Shown: positions 23,701 through 34,012, numbered from the stretch's first letter. The stretch: DNA of 64,000 nucleotides from Lytechinus pictus (GCF_037042905.1 NC_087251.1:39614373-39678372); one strand, 5' to 3'. The notes: a model not told the origin generated them from the sequence alone. Translations and numbers: made by a program.

Positions 23701-26700
23701 TTACTCTTTTTTTTCCTTTCTTATCAACTTCTCAAATTAACCATAAACAATTCGACGATCACTCTACTCCCCCTGTCCCATTACAGTCGTAAAACTTGCA
23801 TCCCACTTGGTCTGTATGTTCATGGTCGAATGAAATCTGACCAATGAAATCATAGAAATCTCGGGAATTGCTCTTCAATCAGTGAGCTGAGTTTCGCGAG
23901 CAGACAAAGCACGTGGCTGTATGTACCGATGCGACAATAAGCGACATGCGATTGGTGGTTTAGTTCACCCATCGAGCCAATTAGCGAAAGGCGCATTACA
24001 TAAGCACGCTTTCTTCGACACGCCCCTGGCCCTACTATGCCTACAGTTCAGTGCACTGGCGCTGGCCGCCTCGTATGTGATGCAATTGCCAATCACGTTT
24101 GGCCGGACTGTATATATAAATATTCATGAGCTCAGAGTCCCGCTACAAGGCCAGGGGACTGCATGCGCTGGCCTAGCTGGTACGAGTGCGAGCGTAGTTA
24201 ATTTGGCAAGTATCCAAAGTGTGGTCCAGGTATGGACGACTAGGAAGAGTCGCCATTTTAGAACTGTGAGTTACCCAATAAATCTGTCATCAGATAATCA
24301 AATTCGAGATAACAGTTGATTCGTTGAGCGCTATAACTTTCATAGTTTCATGTCAACAAGATAGAGATAAAATGGTTTGATGTGACAGAGGTACACGCGA
24401 GCACATGCAGTCAATCAAGTACAAATTGTCTACCGATACGCTACGTATACCTGAATGAACTATAGCTAGCTTTATCAGTCTATCATTACCGAACCCCGAA
24501 CCGAACCAATGTTCGGCAAATTTCTGCCGAACCTTGCCGAACCGAACCGAACCCGAACATGGCGCCTGACTTGCAGCACTACACTGAAGTGATTGGTTTC
24601 TGGTATCTTAGGCTAGTGAATAGCTGTAAAGTATGACCTAAGGAAATTATGTTTGTTTGTAGTTTGGTTTACCCGACTGTTTAGACACAGCAGTGATACT
24701 AGGATTTTCAAAGCAGGGTCAAATTACAGGCAAACATTTGATGTGTGTACCATAAAATTGTCATTCAGGAGCTGGGTGGGGGCAGGGGAAGAGGAGGGGG
24801 GGGTGGCAAAGGTTAACTCTTTAGACAGTATGATTGCTCCAATTCAGGACCAACAGATGTGCCTCCTTCAAGGGCTGGTTTTCAAACACAAGCTGCTAGA
24901 TTCCAAAATCAGTGTTCTATCAAATATACCATCATAATCATAATGGTACTATTATGATATAAAGATCTCGAAGTTTAAATTTCATGAATATATCCACCAC
25001 AAATGTTTCAGGGGCATTTTCGAACATGCCTTAGAAAAATAGAAAATATTAACAAAATGAATATTTGCCATAATTTTTCTTTCCTTTGGTACTAAAGATC
25101 AAGTATACCATAAATTAAAATTTGAAAGGTACTCACCTTCTATATCAACACCCTCTTCAGCGACATCATGACCAGCAATGAACGTCTGAGGCAGTTGTTC
25201 AGGATCAAGGACCTGACCTTGGTTCTCCATCTGGGCCAGCCTTGTCTGGACCTGGTCTGTGACATCAACGTAGGCCTCGTCCACGCTGGCCCTCTCAACG
25301 CTATCGCTGTACTTGCACAGGACTGTTATTACTTCTGCTCCTGCTTCTCTGTATCTATAGAGTGAAAAATTGAGGTATATTATAGGGTTTTGTGAGAGGA
25401 TCAGTAAGAACAGATTTGATCAATTCATAAAAAGGCATGTCTTCTTATATTTACACTCTATCGTTTCTTCTAATGTAGATGGTGTAGTCCTTGGACAATG
25501 TATCCTGCAGGTATCTCATTTTCAATTCATTTTTAACAGGTGTTCTGATAGTTATTTATCAAATTGAATAAAAATAATGATCTATTATAGTTATCATATA
25601 GAAAAAATCAAAATAATATATATCTGAAATAATTAACTTGACTTTCAGATGATATAAATATATAATCCCTCTTTGGTCAAAATCCTAGGAGGCTACAAGT
25701 TTTGACAGCTTGCCTCACAAATATTATGTGGTGTATTCTGACAAGTATTTGGAAGGGTGTAAAGGAATAGAAAACAAGTTGAATCTAGATGTATTCTTAA
25801 AACTTCCTGTCAACCTTTGTCATAAGAGTTAGATGACTGACTGGTCCAATGCCCTGTTGCAAAATAGTTGCTAATATGGTAACTTAGCTAACCAATGGTA
25901 ACTTCCATGGTAACAATGCTCTCGAGCCAGTCACAATCAAGGACTTAATTGTTGGATGGCAAATTTACCATTTTGGAATTTTGAAGCACTGGGGTCCAGC
26001 AAGTGATAGGACTTGCAGTGATCATGAAGGCTTACCTTGTAAGATCAGCCTTTCCCCTTTTCTCAGGTACCGTAACAAGCTGGATGTCTGGACATTTTTG
26101 TCGAGCTTCCCGACCTCGCATCTGACGGGTTACACCAAACTTCCTTGCTTCATAGCTCACTGCAATTATTCTAGAATAAAACGATTTTATATGGATAAGA
26201 TTTAAATATCTATATTCTATGTAAAAGGGTTAAAATGCCACTTTCAGAATTTGTATCTGTCTGCGCACCCATGTATAAAACTAGGGTGTCTGAAGCCACA
26301 CTGAAAAGTGTCAGCATAAAACAGGCTAATTTAGGGGAAAATATGGCACATTTTTTCGGGGAAGTTCAGGCTACTAGAAAAATGTGATCTGAATTGATTA
26401 TTAACTTGTGTTTGGCATGTATGGAAAGAGAAAATTCAGGGGCTTCTTTTGACAGTAAGGACAAGTTTATATGATCATTTTAAATAAGGATTTAGAGATA
26501 AATTGCAAACCTTTATTTTTGTGTGTGTTGAGATTGCCATTTCTCCATGCGTTTTCTATGGGAAAATGACATTTCTGTTTTGCACAATTTTTTTCACTTT
26601 GTCGCAATTTTTCATTGTGATCTGGTTTCCAAATCTTTATAAAAATCATACCATCAGATAGAGCATAAAAAATCCTATTGGACTCTTTATGGACAAGTTT

Positions 26701-28228
26701 TTGGCATTAATAATAAATTTATAACAGCTCTCGGAAGCTAAAAATTTGGATTTGTGTGTGTCCATTTCTTAACTACACAGTCTACATGTATGGCAGAGAA
26801 ATGCTGAAAATTTACCTAATTTCATTCTTCTTTTTTGCAGCCAATCATTGCATTTTTTTCAAAAATGTTACATTTCTGTCAGTCTGAAGGTCATTTCTCT
26901 TCAAATTCACAAAGAAAATGTGATATTTTCTTGAAATAAGAAAAACAATTTTTTTCTCCAGACACCCTAATAAAACAAGTATGAAGCCATTAGGAGGAAA
27001 ACCCTATAGAAACCTATAGGGCCTAGTCCTATACCATGAGAAACTTTGAAGTTTAAAGAATAAAATTATGTATAATTCAAGGACATACCTTGCCCCGCGT
27101 AGCAGTGCATTGCACTTTAAAAAGGATTATATAGTCCCAGTCATTGCATTTTGTGTAATGAAAATCTACTTTTGCTGTAAAAAAAATCTGCACATTCTCC
27201 CTTTTAAACAGAAATATCTCTGTCAATATTTGACATCATGAGTTGATTTAAGCACCATTCTTTTTCTTATTACAAAAGATTTCAAATAGTACCAAATTTG
27301 TTGGGATTCCTTCAAGATTTCAAAAAGCCACAGAACTCCCTAAGTAACCAAGCACTGCGAATTGCTTGCTCAGTCTTAACCCAGAGAGCTCCAGCCCGCG
27401 TAGCGGGCTGGAGCCCAGACGCTCAGTGTGCAAACGGGCATTAAGGTGAGAGTACCGTGAAGTTTGGTCAAAATAATTTTGATAATACATAATTAAAACA
27501 GAAATTAAGCACTTACCACGATTGTATGGATGATAGTCTAACGAGTGGCAGTTTCCTGACATCGAGGCACAGACTGGAACCTCAAAAAACGATCAGTTCT
27601 GTCGCGGTAGCTCTCCTCTTTCAGAATTCAACACAAAATGGCCGATCGAGACCGAGGCTAGTATAGCACTAGCGCATATAGACTTTGTCAAATTCGCGCA
27701 TGCGCCCTACACCCTCTCGAACGGCCATTTTGCTATGAATTTTGAAAGAAGGAGAGCCACCGCGACAGAACTGATCGTTTTTTGAGGTTCCAGTCTGTGC
27801 CTCGATGTCAGGAAACTGCCACTCGTTAGACTATCATCCATACAATCGTGGTAAGTGCTTAATTTCTGTTTTAATTATGTATTATCAAAATTATTTTGAC
27901 CAAACTTCACGGTACTCTCACCTTAATGCCCGTTTGCACACTGAGCGTCTGGGCTCCAGCCCGCTACGCGGGCTGGAGCTCTCTGGGTTAGCTCAGTCTC
28001 AGACGTCCAGGATACGTCGATCTCAGTACATGGGGCTACATACATTACATAATTCTTAGGAAAATATGTGCCTAAAGTTAGGCCTAATAAATATGGTTCT
28101 TACGCTCCGCCCTTCCATGAATTATACTGGACAACAGCAGCAGGTTTTCCTTTCAGGTTCGGATCGCATCTTTGTTCTACTTGGACATAGAAACAGTCCA
28201 TATCAACCAAAATAACGACTCTATCCAT
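16507..28228 (-). CDS. POLH: DNA polymerase eta (Y-family translesion polymerase), complete, 10 coding exons
   Basis: A nuclear polymerase that copies past UV-induced pyrimidine dimers. The ten exons (28104-28228, 26036-26170, 25137-25354, 22511-22662, 21990-22093, 20792-20911, 20040-20163, 19446-19511, 18628-18797, 16507-17749) join in frame to 818 codons plus stop; human POLH has 713. Visible landmarks: VDMDCFYVQVE with metal-binding Asp9; Gln34 and Arg57 at the positions of human Gln38 and Arg61; SVDEAYVDVT with Asp112/Glu113; the thumb region (IRKLFRNLGGKLG) at 240-252; WLYGICRGI at about 287-295; a little-finger region to about 412. A long unstructured tail carries a UBZ finger with Cys724, Cys727, His739 and His743 in human spacing, an AT-hook-like KKRGRPPG (781-788) and SLKSFF at the C-terminus (PIP-like). 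All catalytic residues are intact, so a functional gene is expected. Confidence 0.95.
17985..18480 (-). repeat. Tandem fragments of POLH exon 9 plus donor in intron 9
   Basis: Read on the minus strand, the words GCCAAAGACTGCTTAGCTG, TCATACAGAA and GCTGGTAACCATCAAGCAG of exon 9's end recur in copies centred near 18355, 18150 and 18020, with partial pieces at 18228-18262 and 18445-18475. Several keep a donor (GTGAGT at the 18320 copy, GTAAGT at the 17990 copy). The spacers between copies share GGATGAAGGGAGAAGG-type sequence, so exon end and flanking intron were duplicated together. Confidence 0.8.
18628..18797 (-). CDS. POLH: POLH exon 9 (little finger)
   Basis: Acceptor after a poly-T tract (CTTTTTTTTTCAG type), donor GTGAGT. 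It encodes NNRISKHLTVYVRQ and ends LAVIQNLNRAGNHQAA plus two bases of a Trp codon completed by exon 10. Its 3' end and donor are duplicated several times in the following intron. Confidence 0.92.
19024..19202. mobile_element. MITE with terminal repeat GGGTGTTTCATAAAGCTG
   Basis: The left end GGGTGTTTCATAAAGCTG pairs with CAGCTTTATGAAACACCC at the right. GTCGCTCCTG-like inner arms also pair. It is short and non-coding, within POLH intron 8. Confidence 0.8.
19203..19416. mobile_element. Adjacent related MITE, more diverged
   Basis: A second inverted-repeat unit abuts the previous one, with shared words (CACCAGTCGTTCTTAAAGTC, ATGAAACACCCATCTGG) and ending GGAGGGTGTTTCATAAC. It lies directly before the POLH exon 8 donor. 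Confidence 0.6.
19446..19511 (-). CDS. POLH: POLH exon 8 (22 codons)
   Basis: A microexon-sized phase 0 exon between acceptor CCCTGCAG and donor GTAAG. It encodes VKYWLRSLAEEVEHRLHREE, matching human VQWWLLQLAQELEERLTKDR. Confidence 0.92.
20040..20163 (-). CDS. POLH: POLH exon 7 (little-finger entry)
   Basis: Acceptor CTGTATAG, donor GTGAG. It encodes GTWLYGICRGIDDEPVRPRQ and STGCSKNFTGKNAL, near-identical in pattern to human WLYAMCRGIEHDPVKPRQ and GCSKNFPGKTAL. Confidence 0.95.
20792..20911 (-). CDS. POLH: POLH exon 6 (thumb, helix-hairpin-helix)
   Basis: Acceptor TTCTTCTAG, donor GTAAGT. It encodes RNLGGKLGHSLSEDLG and VEYMGDLVPYTEKQLQ, matching human SLGGKLGASVIEILGIEYMG. Confidence 0.94.
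21262..21671. mobile_element. Possible MITE with terminal repeat ACAGACCTGCCAA
   Basis: ACAGACCTGCCAA at the left pairs with TTGGCAGGTCTGT at the right, about 410 bp apart in POLH intron 5. No clear target duplication is seen and the interior is AT-rich. Confidence 0.45.
21990..22093 (-). CDS. POLH: POLH exon 5 (thumb)
   Basis: Acceptor TATCTTCAG, donor GTGAGT. It encodes MLAKIACGFHKPNRQTV, matching human VLAKLACGLNKPNRQT, and ends in KTISIRK. Leaves two bases of a codon. Confidence 0.94.
22511..22662 (-). CDS. POLH: POLH exon 4 (palm)
   Basis: Acceptor TTCTGCAG, donor GTTGGA (a weaker donor). It encodes VRKRGLETWL and IAEEMRAAVYNELGF, then CSAGISHNK, the conserved Y-family stretch just before the thumb. 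The phase enters at one base and leaves at zero. Confidence 0.93.
23036..23121 (+). other. Exon-like open frame with signal-peptide character in the hAT-like element
   Basis: An in-frame ATG opens MNDVARACAIIILLAFIISR followed by SVAESPKHG. This is a basic/hydrophobic/small-residue pattern like a secretion signal, and it ends at a GTAAAG donor-like site. It could be a captured first exon. No downstream exon is identified, so it is only a candidate. Confidence 0.3.
23950..24150 (+). promoter_or_regulatory. Candidate Pol II promoter inside the hAT-like element
   Basis: CCAAT-box words in both orientations (GATTGGTGG at about 23950, GCCAAT near 23978 and 24087) are followed by a consensus TATATATAAA at 24111-24120. 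An initiator-like CTCAGAG follows about 25 bp later. The block is more GC-rich than its surroundings. It points right, antisense to POLH. Confidence 0.5.
25137..25354 (-). CDS. POLH: POLH exon 3 (catalytic palm)
   Basis: Acceptor CTCTATAG, donor GTGAGT. The exon contains ERASVDEAYVDVTDQVQ, the second metal-binding motif (Asp112, Glu113). It continues into LDPEQLPQTFIAG, matching the human insertion STYIEG region. Confidence 0.95.
26036..26170 (-). CDS. POLH: POLH exon 2 (fingers)
   Basis: Acceptor TTATTCTAG, donor GTAAG, phases matching both neighbours. It encodes AIIAVSYEARKFGVTRQMRG, including the Arg equivalent to human Arg61. The following RGREARQKCPD resembles plant and fungal eta more than the human WADDAKKLCPD. 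Confidence 0.95.
26282..26969. mobile_element. hAT-like MITE in POLH intron 1
   Basis: The terminal inverted repeat TAGGGTGTCTG at the left pairs with CAGACACCCTA at the right. It is flanked by ATAAAAC on both sides (26275-26281, 26970-26976; extendable to 8 bp with one mismatch). The 688-bp AT-rich interior has no transposase. Confidence 0.8.
27377..27990. repeat. Large palindrome (arms about 268 bp, spacer about 77 bp) in POLH intron 1
   Basis: Left arm 27377-27644 and right arm 27722-27990 are near-identical inverted copies. Each arm runs outward from an AAAATGGCCG-like word through a GACAGAACTGATCG segment and an ATG frame (MSGNCHSLDYHPYNR) to a canonical GTAAGT donor, then intron-like DNA. 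Each ends in a small hairpin GCTCCAGCCCGCTACGCGGG. The two encoded peptides are the same, so the arms are recently duplicated or kept identical. Confidence 0.9.
27634..27735. promoter_or_regulatory. Candidate bidirectional promoter at the palindrome centre
   Basis: The spacer holds GCGCATGCGC (27696-27705), the NRF1 palindrome. It is bounded by AAAATGGCCG on the left and CGGCCATTTT on the right, YY1-like motifs in mirrored orientation. Both motifs are typical of housekeeping bidirectional promoters. Transcription is not shown by sequence. Confidence 0.45.
28104..28228 (-). CDS. POLH: POLH exon 1 (start codon, palm)
   Basis: ATG at 28228-28226 opens MDRVVILVDMDCFYVQVE, aligning with residues 6 onward of human POLH; the few extra human N-terminal residues are absent. 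The donor GTAAG begins at 28103, leaving two bases of a codon. The exon includes AVVQY with the active-site Gln. Confidence 0.95.
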
Positions 28229-31199
28229 TGTTTCGGCTTTCGACCCGAATGAATTACCCGCGCCATGTCGATGTTTTGTTGTTATTCAATCAACATGTCA
28301 ATTCTCGATTTGATGGAGCTGAGGCTGGGGGGGGGGGGGGGGTGCCACAGGCAGATATAGCAAGGGGGCTATTGCCGGGCTGTTGTTTATTATTCACATT
28401 GATTGAACTGCTTGTTCAATTATCCAAAGACTCTTTCTTTTTCTATATAGATCTAATTTTTTTTTTTTTTAATCAAGAAAATCACAATATTTACAAGAAT
28501 TATTACACGATTAGAGTCGGGATTAGAGTACAAAATCAAGGAAACACGGATCGTTTAGTTAGATAGATACCCCAATTATGATTACAAAAGCTGCTCACAA
28601 TGTTCAATTTTCAGGGCAAATATATAAAATATCAAAAAATTTGAGCTCGCGTGGTAATTTATATTCAGGCCATCATGAAATACCCTATGTTGCTTCTAAA
28701 AATGAAAATTTAGTTAGCTTTGACCCCTTTAAAAAATCATATTTCGGCGGCCACAACTGGAAAATGTTGATGAAAATATCCCCCCCCCCCCATCGATAAA
28801 AAGCTGAAACTGATCCTGGGTGTGACGAAAGAAAATAAGGAGAATGTTGAACTCTTCAAAGGGAAACTATACACAACCTGTTCCCGGGCCTGTTCCTGAG
28901 TATGTGTGAAAGAAAAATAAATAAATGTGTGGTAGTGGAAGCAACGTTGCCAGAACTGGCATAATTATGCTTTCTGGCATAAGTTTCGACCCTTTCAGCA
29001 TAATTCATTATGCTGGCATAATTTTGGCATAATTAGACTTTTTAAAGCAAAGAATCTGGCATAATAATAGCATATTTAGCATAATTTTGATTTTTTTTTC
29101 CCCCAACATGTGGTTTTTTTCAATTTTCACATTTCTACTAACTAATGAACGGCGCCAGAGAGGAAAATCGTTCACATGCATGCATCCACTCCTAAAATTT
29201 TAGGTTGATAACCTTTTTTTTTTTTTTTTTTTTTCGCGATTTAGCATAATTTCGCTGCTCCTCTAGCATAATTGGATTTTTTGCACTGGCCACACTGAGT
29301 GGAAGGGCAATACAAAGAGGAAGAGTAAAACAAAGACAAAACAAACTGCTTATAATGGCTTGTGCCGTGCAAAAGATGGAAGGGGTAGTCTTAAAACTAA
29401 AGGAAATGTAAAACAAAAACGAAACAAACTTAACTTACTTAGTGAAATACTAAAAGTAATTGAAAAAAATATGTATAGAAACAAGCAAACAAAAATATCA
29501 ACAGAACGAAAGTAAGTAAAATAAAGAAAGTAATAAGGACAACAGAATTTCATTCTGTAGCCGTCTATCTCTCCTGAAGCGTAATATCCCCCCCCCCCCA
29601 AAAAAAAAAGAGAAAACAAAAGGCAAGCTGTCATCATCATATTAAACAGATGATAAATTAATTTATAGAAAAAAGCCAACAAAAAGGGGAATTGAGAGCA
29701 ATTAAAACAGACTGATGCATTTCGCACATTCATATGGAAAACTAGCGGACAGAAGGTCCTCGCTGCACGCGCGCACCCTTATAACACGCAGAATTCCCTT
29801 GCATTATACCCTTTTTTCACAAACAAATGTATATCAAGGACAAGCGTTGATTCAGATAGAATTTCCGCCCCCCTGAAATGAATGGTAACAACTTCTTCTA
29901 TCAGATGACCATAATTTTTTTAACATTCAATTGGTGGGAAATATGGCACTTTATTACATTAAAATCACTAAAAACCATCCATAGTCAGGAATATGTATTG
30001 GGATAATGGGTTTGGGGGACATTTTTATAGTACCCGGGTGGATTATATCCGTCGTCACATCGGTGGGTGGTGGTATCATGAATTTCCGCCCAGATTACAA
30101 TAAAGGGCACATTGTAAGGCAAATACTCATGAAAGAACCATGGAGATTGGTTAATAAGGAAATAGGGCACTTTTATCATCAAATCAGAGGAGATTTTCTT
30201 TGTGATAGTGATGTCCGAAGAGCAAACCTACACTCGTGACGGGTCCATTATCTATACGAGGGGTGCATCCCAGCTTAATACTGCATAGCTAAGTCTGAAA
30301 ATTAAGTTTTGCTTATTTCTTTCATCTTATAATGATGTTTAAATGTTCAAACAACGATAATTCATAAAAATTGACTCAAAATATTGCGAATCAACGCTGA
30401 AACATTATCTGTGTATACATTTTATCCCGCTGTAATGCTATTTCCCCCATAAAGCCGCAATGGAACATTCCGCACCACCAGTCATACGATGATCGCGAGG
30501 TCTGCAAACGTCGTCTGCTATGTTTTTACATGTCCGTTACACTGCATACAAGTTTTCGATATGAAAACTGACATGACCTCAATGTATAATTCCTTTTTTA
30601 ATCACAAAGAAATTATGATAATAATAATAATAATAATAAACATTCCAGGCATGACATGGGACACACTCTCTATCGGTCTCCCCCCCCCAAAAAAAAAAAA
30701 AAAAAAAAAAATCAAGATTTTCAGCCATCCCACCTGCTCCCGGCCCTTTTGAACTGCCACTTGCAGCTGTATATGGAACTCACTGGGGCAGCAGATCCGG
30801 GGGGGGGGGGGGCTTTAGCCCCTACTTTTAGCCCCTACCTAACGCTCGATCACCTCAGTGACCCTTATTCAAATCTTTAGCTTTTCGCCGCCCATGAGAA
30901 GATGATCAGGAATCTTTATCAACCATATTTGATACAAGCAAAGTGGCAACATCCAACTGTAGAATCAAGACCCCTATTTTGTTAACACCAAAAATAGATT
31001 TAAAAAATAATCATAAGTACCCCCCCCCCCCCCCATCAACCCCATCACACGTCTGAATCAAAGCATGCATAGGAACTACTGTATATTGATAATGATGAGG
31101 ACAAGTTCTAAGAAAATGCAGAGGGGCAAATAAATCTAATTCTCTAGCCTACTTTATGGTTTATGCCCAACATCAAATAAATAAAATCCTTTTTCGATG
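28229..31199. other. Spacer between POLH and ASPP, left part; no gene seen
   Basis: The first bases upstream of the POLH start include ATGGCGCGGG on the minus strand, a possible promoter element. The rest holds repeated GGCATAATT words (about 28960-29280), a microsatellite (ATA/TAA)n at 30618-30639, and poly-G or poly-C runs at about 28328, 28779, 29588, 30680, 30798 and 31020. No conserved coding frame is recognised. Confidence 0.55.
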
Positions 31200-33965
31200 G
31201 CCGGTGTCATAGGCGAATTGAACCGGGTACCGGCGGTCCAAAACGGCTAGTTCATTAGTACCGCCAAAACAAAACGGATATAGTCGATCGGGCCCGCCAG
31301 ATCCAAATGACTGGTTCAAATTTTGGCCGAAACGATAGGAGAGCCGCCGTTTGGTTCCACATTTATCAAATCTTTCTAAGGTAGTAATTGTAATTATTTA
31401 TTTTGATAAATGTTTCAAAATATATCTTCGTGTAATTTTTAATGTAATTTCAATATTATCTTAGAAATTATGATTTCTATAATTCTATTTAAAAATGATT
31501 TAGAAATAAAGGTAGGCCTATAATTCAGCTTCGTACCAGAAGGATTTTTTTTGCACGTGAGCTACGTTGTTCGCACCACTGGTTCAGATTCGCGCATGCA
31601 GATTGGTGAGCCCACGTGGTGCAAAATACTGGATATGCACCAGTTTATTGTTAATTTATTATTATTATCAAATTTTTTATATTATTATTATCATAATTAT
31701 ATTCAATATTATTAATATCATTAACTATCGTTATTACCGTCATCATACAACTTTTAATATTACAAATATTTATATTGTTATTTTTAGCTAGGCTACTTTT
31801 ATATTAGCCAGGCGCGGAGTCCAGAGTTAAAATTTTATGGGGTGGTACTACAGGATCTAGGATTTTTAAAAAGAGGTGAAACCTTTTACCCGTTGGAAAT
31901 TTGACAAGTAAAAAAAAAAAGTTGTCACCTAAATTTAAGGTCAATAATCCGTCCGCCAAAAAAATCAATAAGCAAAAAAAAAAAAAAAAAAGGGGAAAAA
32001 ACGGTTTTCACCAATATTTAAGGTAAATTCGTCTCTCTTTTTCCCTCCCATTCAGAGCCCCCCTCCCCCAACACTGGATCAGCGTCTGTTAGGTCTACAT
32101 CATAATTTTAGGGGGCTGTATTAGATACACTTTTTCATTATTCTTGAGGAGTTTTTTCTACTATATCTGAAAGGTATCAGTATTATCCACTCAAGGAGGT
32201 AAAATACCCCTCCCCCCTTTTTTTTTTTGGGGGGGGGGCGGTTGTGTACTTGAATAGAGTGTGTGTGTATCAATGAGGTCTCAATGAGGTGTGAATGAGA
32301 GTTTCCTTTGCTTTTGGACTTATCAGGTCTTTATTTTCCCACTTTTTATTCATTTATTTATGTAAGACATTTATTCTTATTTATTTGGGGGGCTTTGAAG
32401 AGCAGAGGAAAGTGCTTTAATAACCCCAGCCCCCCATCGCCCCAGTCGCCAACCACATCCTATTTCTTGCATCAGTAATGAAGACATGCAAGCCAGCCAT
32501 GTTAGATATTAAAGTTAAACCCCATATCGCTTCCTCCAATAACACTAGCGTACAGACTTTTTTTAATAATTCGTTAATTCCCATTAAAGGTCAAGTCCAC
32601 CTCAGAAAAATGTTGATTTGAATCAATAGAGAAAAATTAGACAAGCATTAGGCTGAAAATTTCATCAAAATTGGATGTAAAATAAGAAAGTTATGTCATT
32701 TTGAAGTTTCGCTTATTTTTCACAAAATATTTATGTGCACAATTTAATCACATGCAAATGAGAAAATCGATGATGTCCGTCACTCACTATTTCTTTTGTT
32801 TTTTTAATTGTTTGAATTATACAATATTTCAATTTTTACAGATTTGAAAATAAGGACCAACTTGACTGAACCATAAACTGAAGGTCAAGTCCACCTCAGA
32901 AAAATGTTGATTTGAATCAATAGAGAAAAATCAGACAAGCACAATGCTGAAAATTTCATCAAAATCGGATGTAAAATAAGAAAGTTATGACATTTCAAAG
33001 TTTCGCTTATTTTTAACAAAATAGTTATATGAACGAGCCAGTTACATTCAAATGAGAGAGTCGATGATGTCACTCACTCACTAATTCTTTTGTTTTTTAT
33101 TGTTTGAATTATACAAAATTTCAATTTTTGCGAATTTGACGATTAGGACCTCCTTGCCTGAAGCACAAAATGTTAAAATAATGGAATTCCACATGTTCAG
33201 GGAGGAATGAAACTTCATTTCACATGACAATGATGAGAAAATCAAAATATTTCATATTTCATATAATAAAATACAAAAGAAATAGTGAGTGAGTGATGTC
33301 ATCAGTTCCCTCATTTGCATACCGACCAGGATGTGCATATAACTATTTTGTGAAATTAAGCAAAATTTTGAAATGTCATAACTTTCTTATTTTACATCCG
33401 ATTTTGATGAAATTTTCAGTGTTATACTTGTTGGATTTTTCTCTTTTTATTCCAATCAACTTTTTGTTGGGGTGGACTTGTCCTTTAAAGAATAGTAATT
33501 CCACAGGTTCAGGGAGAAATAAATCTTTGTTGCACTGAACATTGTTGAGAAAATTAGAATATTTCTTATAATGAAATACAAAAGAAATAGTGAGTGAGTG
33601 ATGTCATCAGTTCTTTCATTTCAATACCGACCGGAAACTGTTTTTTTTTTGTTTTCTTATTCAAATCAACTTTTTGTTGGGGTGGACTTGTCCAAGATTC
33701 TCAAATCGGCAATTGTGTCTGTTCTGAGGGTGTGATTGATTTGAAGGAGCCAATAATTGGTTGAAAATGACGACTTGGACTAGATTGTCACATTTTGCTA
33801 AAGGGGTGTTAACAGCGGATCGGAACAAATCGCCTGGTCGGAACAACTTGGCTATAACGATCGCACCACCCAACAAAATCCGGAACAAAACGGCGGGTAA
33901 AGGAGCCGCCGATTAGTTCCGCCGGTACTAATCGACTGCCCGGGTCAATTTTTCTATGTCACTGG
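31200..33965. mobile_element. Candidate 2.77-kb inverted-repeat element upstream of ASPP
   Basis: The left end GGCCGGTGTCATAGGCGAAT TGAACCGGG is matched imperfectly by the inverted right end (CCCGGGTCAATT, then CTATGTCACTGGC). Both ends carry further GCCGCCG and GGTTCC words. No target duplication or transposase is recognised. Its interior contains nested copies of another MITE family (32585-33695). Confidence 0.5.
32585..33695. mobile_element. Composite of AAGGTCAAGTCCACC MITEs
   Basis: Units begin AAAGGTCAAGTCCACCTCAG and end in the inverse (GGGGTGGACTTGTCCTTT). They contain ATTTCATCAAAATCGGATGT and TGATGTCACTCACTC, with mirrored copies facing each other. Starts at about 32587 and 32881, and ends at about 33488 and 33690, show at least three partial or nested copies. 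A relative lies at 62235-62775. Confidence 0.75.
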
Positions 33966-34012
33966 CTCGCGATCGGTGTTCGCCATGCAAAGCGCATAGC
34001 GCATTCGACTGA

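Larger units (their letters stand above)
22740..24581. mobile_element. hAT-like element with 8-bp target duplication, in POLH intron 3
   Basis: The element is flanked by identical octamers CACTGAAG at 22732-22739 and 24582-24589. It starts TAGTGCTGTAG and ends CTTGCAGCACTA, a short terminal inverted repeat. An 8-bp duplication and such ends are hallmarks of hAT transposons. Both subterminal regions are packed with CCGAACCGAAC words. The 1.84-kb interior has no recognisable hAT transposase. It does contain a promoter-like block and a short exon-like open frame, each described separately. Confidence 0.85.

Noticed and set aside
23921-24319. 132-codon ORF in the hAT-like element as a transposase remnant
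   Set aside because: No hAT dimerisation or catalytic pattern; the region looks like promoter and 5'UTR.
27377-27990. Palindrome arms as an snRNA gene pair
   Set aside because: No match to the U1, U2, U4, U5 or U11 landmarks I know, and no Sm-site context.
27320-28059. The palindrome peptide as an alternative POLH N-terminus
   Set aside because: The donor leaves one base of a codon while POLH exon 2 needs two; joining gives an immediate stop.
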